From positions 1 to 25,803 of the forward strand of contig JAKLIT010000003.1 of assembly GCA_022709465.1 (NCBI GenBank): 25,803 nucleotides of DNA. The letters run 5' to 3'. The stretch is from Candidatus Omnitrophota bacterium (GTDB taxonomy: Bacteria; Omnitrophota; Koll11; Pluralincolimonadales; Pluralincolimonadaceae). How positions within the stretch are numbered: the stretch's first letter is position 1; each line of letters starts with the position of its first letter. Positions 7,822 through 15,497 of the stretch are shown here, piece by piece. The notes beneath the pieces were generated by a model. That model was not told the origin of the DNA and made no database searches. It worked only from the letters and a program-made list of their open reading frames with translations. The position numbers were made by a program, and so were the translations under genes.

Positions 7822-7871
7822 AGGACATATGTCCCCTATTAATTATCGCTTATATTATACCATATGTCCTA
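7821..7871. promoter_or_regulatory. 11-bp inverted repeat bracketing the fic promoter and start codon (putative operator pair)
   Basis: TAGGACATATG at 7821-7831 and its exact reverse complement CATATGTCCTA at 7861-7871 are 40 bp apart centre to centre, close to four helical turns. The first arm sits inside a perfect 12-bp palindrome, GGACATATGTCC (7823-7834), which ends one base before the fic start codon. The second arm lies in the spacer between the -35 and -10 boxes. This is the layout of an autorepressor site. The shorter core GGACATAT also occurs by chance in coding sequence (for example near 2713 and 13470), so the evidence is the paired arrangement, not the core alone. Confidence 0.65.
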
Positions 7872-7881
7872 TACTATTCAA
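7854..7881 (-). promoter_or_regulatory. Sigma70-type promoter of the fic gene
   Basis: On the minus strand TTGAAT (7881-7876) is followed after 16 bp by TATAAT (7859-7854), and TGG directly before the -10 gives an extended -10 element. A start site near 7847 would leave a leader of about 26 bases. The -35 overlaps the stop codon of the upstream flippase gene. This would drive fic and, by readthrough, the Wzz/kinase-like and Fn3-like genes. Confidence 0.65.
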
Positions 7882-9193
7882 GCCCTGCCGTACGCCTGAA
7901 TACCGCGAGAAGCGACGGCACGTCCATATTCACTATCTTTATCCCGTTACGCCTGAGCGCCGCGTACATGAGCGTCGTGATAACAACCTGCGTTATCAGC
8001 ACCGATACCGCCGCTCCTGCCGCGCCCGCGTTGAAGAAATGCAGCAGCGATATCAAAAGGGCGATGTTCAGGATACCGCCGAATATGTATATCTTCGCGA
8101 AATACTTATCCAGTTTGAACGGCAGCAGCCCGAGGTTCGCGAAAATATACGCTACCGGCACGATGAACGCGAGCGGCGAGAGTATCCTCAGCACCGCCGC
8201 CGACGGGCCGAACTTCTGGCCGAGTATTACCGCGACTATCGTTCCGCTGAATATGAATATCGCCGCGAAAGCCGCCAGCGAGAACGTCATCACAAGGACG
8301 AAGAGTTTCCTGAGCTTTATTATCGCTATTTCGCGCGCCGTCGCCGCCGTCTTCGCTATATGCGGGTATACGGCGACCAATATCGGGTTGAACGCCTTGT
8401 TCGCTATTAGGATTATCTTCTCCGCCGCCGAATAAAACCCTACCGCCTCGAGCGGAGCGAAGAACCCGAGTATGAACGTGTTGCTCGTCGTTATTAAACT
8501 TATCGAGACCATCGAGACGAATACGTTCCACCCCTCTTTAACCTGCCGCGCTATCTCTGCAATGGACGGCATTATAAACCTGATATTAAAGCGCGTGAAT
8601 ACCATCCGGATGCTTACCAGGCCCGCGATCATCACGCCCGCCGATGTTATGAGCGGCGCGTAGATGTAATCCTTTTCCGCCCTTATAAAGATGAATATAG
8701 CGAGCACGAAGAGCGTGCGCGCGAGCAGGTTGATGGCGGCGATGAACTTCATCCTCTCCATCCCCTGGAAGAACCATACGGGAAATAGCACGTCGCCGAT
8801 CACCATCCCGAACGCGAAGATATATAAAAGAGCGTCCTGCCTGAACTTCGGTATAGAATATATTAACGCCGCCACCGCCGCGAAGCTCAACAGCATTATG
8901 CCGGCCTTTATCAGCATGACGGTCGAGAAGATCTTTGAGACCTTTTCCGCGTCGTCCCTCGCCACCGACACCGCGCGCGTTGCCGTCAGTTGGAACCCGT
9001 AGTCCGTGAACATGACAAAATACTGTATAAACGCCTGCGCGAAAGCGACAAGACCGTACTTCCCCGGCCCGAGCACACGCACGAGATACGGCACCGTGAT
9101 GAGCGGCAAAAGGTAGTTCGCCGCCTCTATAGCGGACAAACTGAAAAAGTTGCTCGCCAGCCGCCTCTTTTCTGCGCTAACTGTATTCAGCAT
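7874..9193 (-). CDS. wzx: Wzx-type oligosaccharide flippase (second of three)
   Basis: This 439-residue polytopic membrane protein has the classic opening of RfbX/Wzx flippases: a basic start, then NFFSLSAIEAANYLLPLITV, a P-Y-L-V-R-V-L-G-P-G-K-Y-G turn, and the F-T-D-Y-G-F-Q-L-T-A-T-R segment near residue 60-70 that is well conserved in the Wzx family. It should flip an undecaprenyl-linked repeat unit to the periplasmic face. Length is typical. It stands alone between the phosphoglycosyl transferase at 9218 and fic, with a likely promoter directly upstream, so it may be expressed independently of the rest. It is not a close copy of the other two flippases in the window, judged by reading the sequences side by side. 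Confidence 0.92.
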   Translation of the reverse strand: MLNTVSAEKRRLASNFFSLSAIEAANYLLPLITVPYLVRVLGPGKYGLVAFAQAFIQYFVMFTDYGFQLTATRAVSVARDDAEKVSKIFSTVMLIKAGIMLLSFAAVAALIYSIPKFRQDALLYIFAFGMVIGDVLFPVWFFQGMERMKFIAAINLLARTLFVLAIFIFIRAEKDYIYAPLITSAGVMIAGLVSIRMVFTRFNIRFIMPSIAEIARQVKEGWNVFVSMVSISLITTSNTFILGFFAPLEAVGFYSAAEKIILIANKAFNPILVAVYPHIAKTAATAREIAIIKLRKLFVLVMTFSLAAFAAIFIFSGTIVAVILGQKFGPSAAVLRILSPLAFIVPVAYIFANLGLLPFKLDKYFAKIYIFGGILNIALLISLLHFFNAGAAGAAVSVLITQVVITTLMYAALRRNGIKIVNMDVPSLLAVFRRTAGLE

Positions 9194-9213
9194 AATAGAT
9201 TATAATTATACCA
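9194..9213 (-). promoter_or_regulatory. Extended -10 promoter just upstream of the second flippase, giving a very short leader
   Basis: The only real gap on this side of fic (24 bp) holds TGGTATAAT on the minus strand, an extended -10 with the hexamer at 9210-9205, and a second overlapping TATAAT at 9204-9199. The upstream -35 is poor. With the first hexamer the transcript would start near 9198, only about five bases before the ATG at 9193, and no Shine-Dalgarno sequence is visible, so the message could be almost leaderless. Confidence 0.42.
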
Positions 9214-9217
9214 CATT

Positions 9218-10543
9218 TTACTTGCCTTTGAGGCCGAAAACTGAGAGGAGCGTGCGCAGGAGAATGGCAAGGTCGAGAAGCAAGCTCTGGTTCTCTATAT
9301 AGAAAAGGTCGTATTCCATGTTCTCGTGGATGGGCGACTTGCGGTGTTCGCTTATCTGCCAGAGGCCCGTGATGCCCGGTTTGACCTTCAGGCGCTCTTT
9401 CTGTATCTCGCTGTATTCTTTTACGATAAATTCCATCTCCGGCCGCGGCCCTACTAAACTCATGTCGCCCCTCAGCACGTTCAAAAGCTGGGGAAGCTCA
9501 TCAAGCCCCGTCCTGCGAAGTATCCTGCCCACGTTTGTTATGCGCGAGTCGGTTGAATCCTTCGGTGAGATGCCGTAGCGCGCGGCCTGGACGAACATAG
9601 TGCGGAATTTCATTATCCGGAACGGTTTGCCGAACTGTCCCGCCCTCTTCTGGCTGAATATTACCTTGCCCGGCGAGTCGAGTTTTATGGCGATCGCAAT
9701 TGCCATACCTAACGGCAGGAATAATACCAGCGCCATGAACGAGACTAAGAGGTCCACGAGGCGCTTGAACGCCGCGTAAAGCGAATGCGGGCTATAACCG
9801 CGCAGCCCGATGACCGGGATTCCCTCGATATCGTCCATCGAGATGAGGTCTATCGGCATATTGTAGATATACGGGACGAACCTGAAGAGTATCTTCTTTT
9901 CGGCGCAGAAATTCATGACGCTAAGCACCTGGCCGTAAGGCAGGTCCTGCTCGGCCATGAATACGGCCCCGACCTTCTTCTTCGCGGCGTGGTCCGGCAG
10001 GGTGCTGATGTCCTCGAGCATCCCGACGGGCTTGAAGCCGATCTTCGGCGTAAGTCGGAGTTTTGAGGCGAGCCGTTGCGCGACCAGGCCCGTCCCTATG
10101 ATAAGCGTATTCGTTACGCCTATCCCCCTCTCGTGGCGGCTCTGCGTCCATTTGCGCAGGAGCAGGCGCTCCTGGGGCATGATGCACATCATGAACACGA
10201 AGAAGAAAAAGAGCGACTTGTGGAGCCCCGCGACTAAAGGGAACATGAAGAAGAGCAGGAATACGAAGAGGAACCCGAAGAGTATCCCCCTGAATATCGA
10301 GATCGTCTCCTTGATGTGGAGTATGCCGGTCTTCTCTTTATACAGACCGACGCTCTTGAAGACGAATATGAAATACGGCCCCATGAACAGGAACTCGTGG
10401 ATGTTGACACCGTCTTCGAAACCGGTTATGAGGCCGGTCTTTACCGACGCCCACACGGCAAGCGCCAAGCTCGCGTATATGACCGCGAGGTCGCACGCCA
10501 GCATCGTGAATAGTTGTTTTCTCCTGTCGTAGCCGTTCGACAT
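9218..10543 (-). CDS. Undecaprenyl-phosphate hexose-1-phosphate transferase (polyprenyl phosphoglycosyl transferase, first of two)
   Basis: The 441-residue protein has four to five N-terminal membrane helices, a central Rossmann-like region with IIGTGLVAQRLASKL, and a C-terminal bacterial sugar transferase domain. The latter shows K-R-L-V-D-L-L-V-S at its start, then KFRTM, DSRITNVGRILRRTGLDELP and LRGDMSLVGPRPE, which hold the catalytic Asp-Glu and product-binding residues of the WbaP/WcaJ large monotopic transferases, and KPGITGLWQ. These enzymes start repeat-unit synthesis by placing a sugar phosphate on undecaprenyl phosphate at the inner membrane. Start ATG at 10543 lies 2 bp after the glycosidase gene. 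It is the second initiating enzyme in this cluster and differs from the one at 22166 in sequence. The sugar cannot be read from the sequence. Confidence 0.92.
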   Translation of the reverse strand: MSNGYDRRKQLFTMLACDLAVIYASLALAVWASVKTGLITGFEDGVNIHEFLFMGPYFIFVFKSVGLYKEKTGILHIKETISIFRGILFGFLFVFLLFFMFPLVAGLHKSLFFFFVFMMCIMPQERLLLRKWTQSRHERGIGVTNTLIIGTGLVAQRLASKLRLTPKIGFKPVGMLEDISTLPDHAAKKKVGAVFMAEQDLPYGQVLSVMNFCAEKKILFRFVPYIYNMPIDLISMDDIEGIPVIGLRGYSPHSLYAAFKRLVDLLVSFMALVLFLPLGMAIAIAIKLDSPGKVIFSQKRAGQFGKPFRIMKFRTMFVQAARYGISPKDSTDSRITNVGRILRRTGLDELPQLLNVLRGDMSLVGPRPEMEFIVKEYSEIQKERLKVKPGITGLWQISEHRKSPIHENMEYDLFYIENQSLLLDLAILLRTLLSVFGLKGK

Positions 10544-10545
10544 GC

Positions 10546-11586
10546 CTACCTTTTCTTTATCGCGTTATCTGTATATTTTTTCAGCGCGTCGTATGCCGGG
10601 AGTTTCTTGTAGTCCGACGTCATCAGGCCGAAATCGAAATCCTTCGGCAGGCCGAGCTCGGTGCCGCAGTCGCGCAGGGTATGCCAGAAGACCTTCTCGA
10701 CGCCTTCTTTAGAGAAGAATTCGTATAATTTCGTCAGCATCTCCGCTTTATCCTGCTCTTCCCTCGCGCGGTCGTTGCTCTTGAAATAATCCGGCGTCGT
10801 CGAGACCTCGGTGATCCAGAGCGGTTTCGGCTTGCCGGACCACTTGATTATGTTCTTCGTGTTCGTCATCGCCCTCTGCGCGTCCCAGAGCGACTTAGTA
10901 TATACATGGATGCTAAAGATGTCGAAATAGTCGAACGCGCCGTTGTTCATGAGGCCTTTCATGAAGCTGTCGTCGAGCGCGTAGGCGATTCCTCCGACGA
11001 GGACCTTGCAGTCGGGGTCGCCCCTCTTGAGGCCCGCGTGCATCCTCTTGAGGACCTCGGTGTACTCCTTAACGTCGGGCTTGCCCCTCCAGAATATGAA
11101 GAGGTCGGGCTCGTTCCACGCCTCGTAATACCTTATCCTTCCTTTAAAATGCGTCGCGAGCGCCTCGCAGAACCTCTCGATGTCGCCGAGGTCTTTCGCG
11201 GGAAAGTGCGACGTGCCTATGTCGAAATTATTCACGCGCGTCGGCCCGCCGCTCGCGTTCCATTTCGCGGATATTGGGACGGTGAACAGGACTTCTATAT
11301 TCGCGCGGCCGAGGGTATCGACTATCTTATCGAGCTTATCCCACGTATATTTACCGCGCGACGGCTCGAGTTCGTCCCAGCAGTCGGTGTTGAGGCGCGT
11401 TATGCTGATATTCAAATCCTTCGCGTATGGGATCTCCTTTTCGTAGACCTCTATCGGGGCCCACACGCCGAGTACCCCGCCCATGTATGTGCCGAAACTC
11501 TGCGAGGATAACGAGGCGTCCGCGCTTGTCTGCATCGGGGCTATCGGGGCACCCGCGATCAATATCGCCGCCAATAAATTTATCAT
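10546..11586 (-). CDS. Secreted glycoside hydrolase, (beta/alpha)8 type resembling GH39 (PslG-like)
   Basis: From ATG at 11586 the product is 346 residues. It begins with a signal-like stretch (NLLAAILIAGAPIAPMQTSADA) and has a TIM-barrel clan-A pattern: R-L-N-T-D-C-W on an early strand, Y-E-A-W-N-E-P-D with probable acid/base Glu159, S-I-H-V-Y on a later strand, and L-W-I-T-E-V with probable nucleophile Glu260. It thus acts in the periplasm or outside, cutting or trimming a glycan. A GH39 hydrolase, PslG, sits in the Pseudomonas psl cluster, a useful parallel but not proof of the same substrate. The start is fixed by AAGGAGG at 11595-11601, 8 bp upstream, and by an ATGA overlap with the GT2 stop. 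A longer frame upstream is a shadow inside the GT2 gene. Confidence 0.85.
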   Translation of the reverse strand: MINLLAAILIAGAPIAPMQTSADASLSSQSFGTYMGGVLGVWAPIEVYEKEIPYAKDLNISITRLNTDCWDELEPSRGKYTWDKLDKIVDTLGRANIEVLFTVPISAKWNASGGPTRVNNFDIGTSHFPAKDLGDIERFCEALATHFKGRIRYYEAWNEPDLFIFWRGKPDVKEYTEVLKRMHAGLKRGDPDCKVLVGGIAYALDDSFMKGLMNNGAFDYFDIFSIHVYTKSLWDAQRAMTNTKNIIKWSGKPKPLWITEVSTTPDYFKSNDRAREEQDKAEMLTKLYEFFSKEGVEKVFWHTLRDCGTELGLPKDFDFGLMTSDYKKLPAYDALKKYTDNAIKKR

Positions 11587-12329
11587 GCGAACATCCTCCT
11601 TGCGAAGAACCTCATCGCGTTTATCGTATGGTGCAGCTTCAGTATACTGAACAGCCCTTGCGCGCTTTCGCGCTTGTATGTGTGCACCGCCTCCGCCTGC
11701 GGCACGTAAACGACTCGCATTCCCGCCTTCTTCGCGCGGTAGCAGAGGTCGATGTCCTCGTAATACATGAAATGGCTCTCGTCGAACCCGCCCAGCTTCG
11801 CGAGCGCGTCGCGGCGCGTGAACATGAAACTTCCGAGAACCCAGTCGACGTCCATCGGCTTCGACCGGTCGGCGTCCGTCATAAGGTAATCGCGCATGAA
11901 CTTCGGCTTCTTCCCCGGGAAAAGCCCCCTCGCGAAGAATGTCGCCAGCGTCGGGAAACGCCTGCACGAATACTGGAGCGTTCCGTCTTCATTAATAAGC
12001 TTGGGCCCGGCGATCGCGACATCCGGGTTGGCGTCCATGTATGCGGCGAGCGCCTCTATCGTCCCATCCTTAAACCTGATGTCGGGGTTGCATATTAATA
12101 AATATTTGGTGCTCGCTTTTTTTAGCGCGATATTATTCGCCGCGCCGAAACCGATGTTCTTTTTGTTGAAAATGAAGTGCGCCCATTTATATTTATCTTC
12201 GAGATCCCTTATAGATTCCGAGGATGCGTTGTCGATGACAAAGACGTCGCGGTAGGGGACAGTCTCCAGGCACCCTATCAGGTCCGCGCGGCTGTTATAA
12301 TTGACTATCGAGACGGTTACGTCCGTCAT
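11583..12329 (-). CDS. Glycosyltransferase family 2 (rhamnosyltransferase-like)
   Basis: The 248-residue protein starts M-T-D-V-T-V-S-I-V-N-Y-N-S, the usual GT-A opening, with FVIDNASSES near 30-39, N-P-D at 81-83 (the DxD equivalent in this subgroup), and Y-E-D-I-D-L-C at 190-196, where the catalytic base is expected. This is the subgroup that includes WbbL-type rhamnosyltransferases, working on nucleotide sugars at the cytoplasmic face. The ATG at 12329 overlaps the GT9 stop as ATGA, and the stop overlaps the glycosidase start in the same way, so all three are coupled. In-frame sequence further upstream lies in the GT9 gene and lacks any GT2 features. The donor and acceptor sugars are unknown. 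It resembles the GT2 at 13461-14351 but is shorter. Confidence 0.9.
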   Translation of the reverse strand: MTDVTVSIVNYNSRADLIGCLETVPYRDVFVIDNASSESIRDLEDKYKWAHFIFNKKNIGFGAANNIALKKASTKYLLICNPDIRFKDGTIEALAAYMDANPDVAIAGPKLINEDGTLQYSCRRFPTLATFFARGLFPGKKPKFMRDYLMTDADRSKPMDVDWVLGSFMFTRRDALAKLGGFDESHFMYYEDIDLCYRAKKAGMRVVYVPQAEAVHTYKRESAQGLFSILKLHHTINAMRFFARRMFA

Positions 12330-13474
12330 CTTACCGCTATCTCCGCCGCTACCTCGCGGAACGCCGAGAAGACCTCGTCGACCTCTATCTTCTCGAGGCA
12401 TTCGGGCGTCGTCCTTCCCTTGCATTTCGCAGGGAGCACTTTTATGCTGTTGCAAAAAGAGCATGGCAGGCGTTTGAAGACGACCCTGAGCTTGTCCTCC
12501 GACCTGTGGTGCGGCTTGACGATATCAGCGTCCATCGGGCCGGAGACGATGATGACCGGCACGTCGAGCGCCGCAGCTATGTGCGCCGGTGCGCTGTCGT
12601 TGCCTATAACGCAGTCGCAGCGTTTGACGAAACTTACGAGCCCCTCGAGCGAGAGTTTACCGGCGAGGTTGACGGCGCTCCCGCCGGAGTTGTCCGCGAC
12701 TTGCCCGCACTTCTCTATCTCGCTGTCACTGCCGCATATCGCGGGCACAAAACCCTCGTCGGATATCTTCTTCGCGAGCATCCCGAACTTTGCGGGCTCC
12801 CATTCCTTCGACGCGAACTTCGAGCACGGGAATATGCCTACCGTCTTCTTCCTCGTGTCTATCGCTTTCAGCAGCTCGTCTGCTTCCTTCGCGCCCGTCT
12901 CGGTCTCGAATAGTTCGGAATGCGCTTCGGCCTTCACCTCTTTGTCGAAATACCTGACTATCTCCATGTTCCTTGCCGTCATGGGCATGCCGCTCTTGTA
13001 AGGAACGATGTCGGTAAGCATATAAGCGCCGCCTGCGCGGTCGAAGCCGACGCGGCGTTTTACGCCTGCCATAAACAGGAAGAATATGTAACGGAGGTCG
13101 CCGCGCGGCTCTATCGCGACGTCGTAATCTTTCGCGCGGACCTGCGCCGCCGTCCTCATCCCGCGGTATGGTATGATCTCCGCGGCGTAAGGGTTGTTGC
13201 GCAGCAGCGGAACCGCCTCCGGCCTCACGAGCAGGTCTATCCTGGCGTTCTTGAATATGTTCTTCTTGAGTTCGCGCACGAGGGAGGTCGCCATCACGAC
13301 GTCGCCGATATTATCGACGCGCATTATGAGGACCCTTTTTACTATCTCGGGCGGCTTGAAGTATTTCGACTCTTCCCTTGCCAGCTTTACCGCCGCCGCG
13401 AAAGGCCTCAGCACGGCGTCGGCCGCCATCGCGAGGTACCTGTCTTTTTTGTTCCTTATCTCATACATGGACAT
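12326..13474 (-). CDS. Glycosyltransferase family 9 (heptosyltransferase-like)
   Basis: The 382-residue product carries the GT9 signatures. R-V-L-I-M-R-V-D-N-I-G-D-V-V-M-A-T is near 47-63, T-V-G-I-F-P-C-S-K-F-A-S-K-E-W in the middle, and C-V-I-G-N-D-S-A-P-A-H-I-A-A-A-L near two thirds, the nucleotide-sugar site. The C-terminal part has four cysteines in the C-x2-C ... C-x7-C arrangement often seen in this family. GT9 enzymes add heptose or related sugars to lipopolysaccharide core or surface glycans at the inner face of the inner membrane. Here the position among GT2 genes suggests a role in the repeat unit or a linker instead of core synthesis, but this is inference. The start at 13474 lies inside the end of the preceding GT2, overlapping it by 14 bp; a second in-frame ATG two codons later is equally possible. 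Confidence 0.92.
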   Translation of the reverse strand: MSMYEIRNKKDRYLAMAADAVLRPFAAAVKLAREESKYFKPPEIVKRVLIMRVDNIGDVVMATSLVRELKKNIFKNARIDLLVRPEAVPLLRNNPYAAEIIPYRGMRTAAQVRAKDYDVAIEPRGDLRYIFFLFMAGVKRRVGFDRAGGAYMLTDIVPYKSGMPMTARNMEIVRYFDKEVKAEAHSELFETETGAKEADELLKAIDTRKKTVGIFPCSKFASKEWEPAKFGMLAKKISDEGFVPAICGSDSEIEKCGQVADNSGGSAVNLAGKLSLEGLVSFVKRCDCVIGNDSAPAHIAAALDVPVIIVSGPMDADIVKPHHRSEDKLRVVFKRLPCSFCNSIKVLPAKCKGRTTPECLEKIEVDEVFSAFREVAAEIAVR

Positions 13475-14351
13475 ATTTAAGCAGGATCCTCATCGAGCGC
13501 GCTTTTTCCCTCGATACCGCGGAAAGGGCCAGGAAGCGCAATGCCAGCCCGCCGAAAAGTATGTCCTTGAATATCGCGTATTTCCATGCCGGGTTCTTCG
13601 TCCTGAAGAATTCCTTCAAACTTTCTACCTGGAATTTCGATATCTCCTCGCCCTGTTTCGAAGTGCTCTGCTTGGAGATGTGCATTATGCTCGCCCCGGG
13701 ACAGAATGCCGTCCTGTAGCCCTTCTCTTTCAGGCGGTAGCAGAAGTCCATATCTTCGGCGTACATGAAATACTTCTCGTCGAGCCCGCCCATCTCTTTG
13801 TATATACTTCTCGGCGAGGCGAGGCACGCGCCGCAGAGCCAGTCGGCTTTGGCGCCCTTGCCCGGCAGGCGGTTCATGAATATTCCCGGAAGGCCGAACA
13901 ACCTGCTTAAAAAGAAATATTGCGCGAATGCCGTCCCGAGAGTCGGGAACCTGCTTCCCTGCTGCGGTTGGAAACTTCCGTCCTTATTGAGCAGGACAGG
14001 CCCTGCCGCGCCGATACCCTCGCCCTCCGATTCCATGAACGAGCATAACTTGTCGAGCGCGCCGTCGAGCACCTTCGTGTCGGGATTGAGCAGGATCACG
14101 TATTTGCCGCAGGCCGCCTCGACGCCGATGTTGTTGCCCTTCGCGAAACCGAGATTTTTGCTGTTCTTTATTATGACCGCGTCCCTGAATTCCTTCTCGA
14201 CGAGCGGGATGCTCTCGTCCGAGGATGCGTTGTCAACGATTATCACTTCTGACGGGCGCTTCGTCTCGCGGTAGACGCTCTCGACGCAGTCGCGCAGGAG
14301 CGCGCCGGTGTTCCAGTTGACGATTATGATCGAGAGGTCCTTATTTGCCAT
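13461..14351 (-). CDS. Glycosyltransferase family 2 (rhamnosyltransferase-like)
   Basis: The 296-residue protein begins L-S-I-I-I-V-N-W-N-T, has VIIVDNASSDES near 36-47, N-L-G-F-A-K-G-N-N at 66-74, N-P-D-T at 89-92 and M-Y-A-E-D-M-D-F-C-Y near 195-204. These are the nucleotide-binding and catalytic features of the GT2 WbbL-like group, usually rhamnosyltransferases. The C-terminal 50 residues are partly hydrophobic and may lie against the membrane. It overlaps the acyltransferase gene before it by 11 bp and the GT9 gene after it by 14 bp. Donor sugar is not readable. It is related to the GT2 at 11583-12329 and could be an older duplicate with a changed acceptor. Confidence 0.92.
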   Translation of the reverse strand: MANKDLSIIIVNWNTGALLRDCVESVYRETKRPSEVIIVDNASSDESIPLVEKEFRDAVIIKNSKNLGFAKGNNIGVEAACGKYVILLNPDTKVLDGALDKLCSFMESEGEGIGAAGPVLLNKDGSFQPQQGSRFPTLGTAFAQYFFLSRLFGLPGIFMNRLPGKGAKADWLCGACLASPRSIYKEMGGLDEKYFMYAEDMDFCYRLKEKGYRTAFCPGASIMHISKQSTSKQGEEISKFQVESLKEFFRTKNPAWKYAIFKDILFGGLALRFLALSAVSREKARSMRILLKYVHV

Positions 14352-14889
14352 TATTGTCCCTTATTACCCTCGCGGGGATGCCGACGACGACCTTATTGTC
14401 CGGGACGTCGTTTAAGACGAGCGACGCCGCGCCGATAACGACATTATTTCCGATATTCACGGGCGCCAGCACCTTTGAGCTGAAATAGAAAGTAGCATTA
14501 TCTCCGATAATGGGTCCGCCGTACCACCCCTTGTCGCTCTCGCCGCCGCTGCCGCCTATCGCGTTCTGGCCGTGGAGCAGGGCGTTCCTTCCTATTTTCG
14601 CGTGTATAGCATTCCCGACGAGATGGTATATCACTAGCCCCGGGCCTATCTCAGACATCGGCGAGATGTCGCAGCCGAAGAGCACGATATTCAGCACGTA
14701 AAAGAACCTCGACAGGAATCCGAGGCGCTTGCAGAAGAAATAATGCGAGAGCCGGTAGATCGCCGTCGCGACCGAAATATGCGAGAAATAGCTCGAGAGC
14801 ATGCCGAAGAACGACGTGCTCTTGCGCAGGAGCACTCTCCTGCGGCGGTTGTCTTCATAAAGATAAGATATTAATTGAAGTAAAGTCAT
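14341..14889 (-). CDS. Left-handed beta-helix acyltransferase, serine-acetyltransferase-like (second of a tandem pair)
   Basis: The 182-residue protein has an N-terminal helical region with the S-V-A-T-A-I-Y-R-L-S-H segment of the CysE-related group, then hexapeptide repeats from about residue 80 (IGPGLVIYHLVGNAI, KIGRNALLHG, IIGDNATF, NIGNNVVIGAASLVL) and the closing V-V-V-G-I-P-A-R-V-I. Such trimeric enzymes move an acetyl or other acyl group from CoA; in a glycan cluster the acceptor is likely a sugar hydroxyl. A His in I-Y-H matches the first catalytic His of CysE, but the second (in the G-D-R-H-P loop of CysE) has no counterpart, which argues against serine as substrate. The ATG overlaps the stop of its neighbour as ATGA. 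Confidence 0.85.
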   Translation of the reverse strand: MTLLQLISYLYEDNRRRRVLLRKSTSFFGMLSSYFSHISVATAIYRLSHYFFCKRLGFLSRFFYVLNIVLFGCDISPMSEIGPGLVIYHLVGNAIHAKIGRNALLHGQNAIGGSGGESDKGWYGGPIIGDNATFYFSSKVLAPVNIGNNVVIGAASLVLNDVPDNKVVVGIPARVIRDNNGK

Positions 14890-15497
14890 TTATCGGAGTG
14901 TCCCATACCCACACGTCCCCTTTCGTACATGTTGGAGCCGGGGGTGACCTGGCCTATTACCCTTGCGGGAGTGCCCGCGACCATGGAGCCCTCGGGGATA
15001 TCCTTGAATATGCTCGCGCGTGAATATAACCAGCAGTTGTCGCCAATCTTGAACGGCCCGAGTATCATCACGTCCACCCCGAACTGGACGTTATCGCCTA
15101 TGACGGGAAGCCCGGGTCCGGCGCCTATGTCAGGGCTCGTGCCGTCCCCTCCGACTTTCAACGCTCCCGCAATTATCGCGTTCTTGCCGATCTTTCCCGT
15201 GAACTCTGAGCTCACCGGATGGAACAGTATGAAACCCGGGCCTATCTCCGACCTTGGATTTATATCCGTCCCGGTCAGCATTATCGCGAGGTTCTGCATG
15301 AGCCTGCTGGCGAGACGTATGTTCAGCCCGTCGAACCAGTGGGCTATCCTGTAGATGTTTATCGCGGTCGTCCCGGGCAACAGCATATAGCTCACAAATG
15401 ACGCGAGGCCGGCCCTTTTGTGGTTCAGCTTGTTCCAGTGGGCGTAATCCCCCCACATGTCCACGAATGTCTCGTCGAGCGTAGTCCTTTTCTTCAT
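14886..15497 (-). CDS. Left-handed beta-helix acyltransferase, serine-acetyltransferase-like (first of a tandem pair)
   Basis: The 203-residue protein is organised like its downstream neighbour: a helical start with T-A-I-N-I-Y-R-I-A-H-W, then hexapeptide repeats (IGPGFILFHPV, KIGKNAIIAG, VIGDNVQFGV, KIGDNCWLY) and a closing S-M-V-A-G-T-P-A-R-V-I. The fold belongs to CoA-dependent acyltransferases; the acceptor is inferred to be a glycan sugar. The loop after V-G-G-D-G lacks the second CysE His. Start ATG at 15497 overlaps the methyltransferase stop as ATGA. Reading the two proteins side by side, they share layout and many positions, so they probably arose by duplication and may modify two different positions of the repeat unit. 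Confidence 0.85.
   Translation of the reverse strand: MKKRTTLDETFVDMWGDYAHWNKLNHKRAGLASFVSYMLLPGTTAINIYRIAHWFDGLNIRLASRLMQNLAIMLTGTDINPRSEIGPGFILFHPVSSEFTGKIGKNAIIAGALKVGGDGTSPDIGAGPGLPVIGDNVQFGVDVMILGPFKIGDNCWLYSRASIFKDIPEGSMVAGTPARVIGQVTPGSNMYERGRVGMGHSDK

Noticed and set aside
11587..11967. N-terminal extension of the glycosidase
   Set aside because: The extra 127 residues are a shadow of the GT2 gene, and a strong ribosome site and signal peptide fix the start at 11586.
12330..12464. N-terminal extension of the GT2 at 11583
   Set aside because: The added 45 residues lie within the GT9 gene; the GT-A fold begins right after the ATG at 12329, which overlaps the GT9 stop as ATGA.
12177..13001. 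Plus-strand open frame (274 codons) across the GT9 and GT2 genes
   Set aside because: It crosses the border of two well-supported minus-strand genes and its product is low in recognisable structure.
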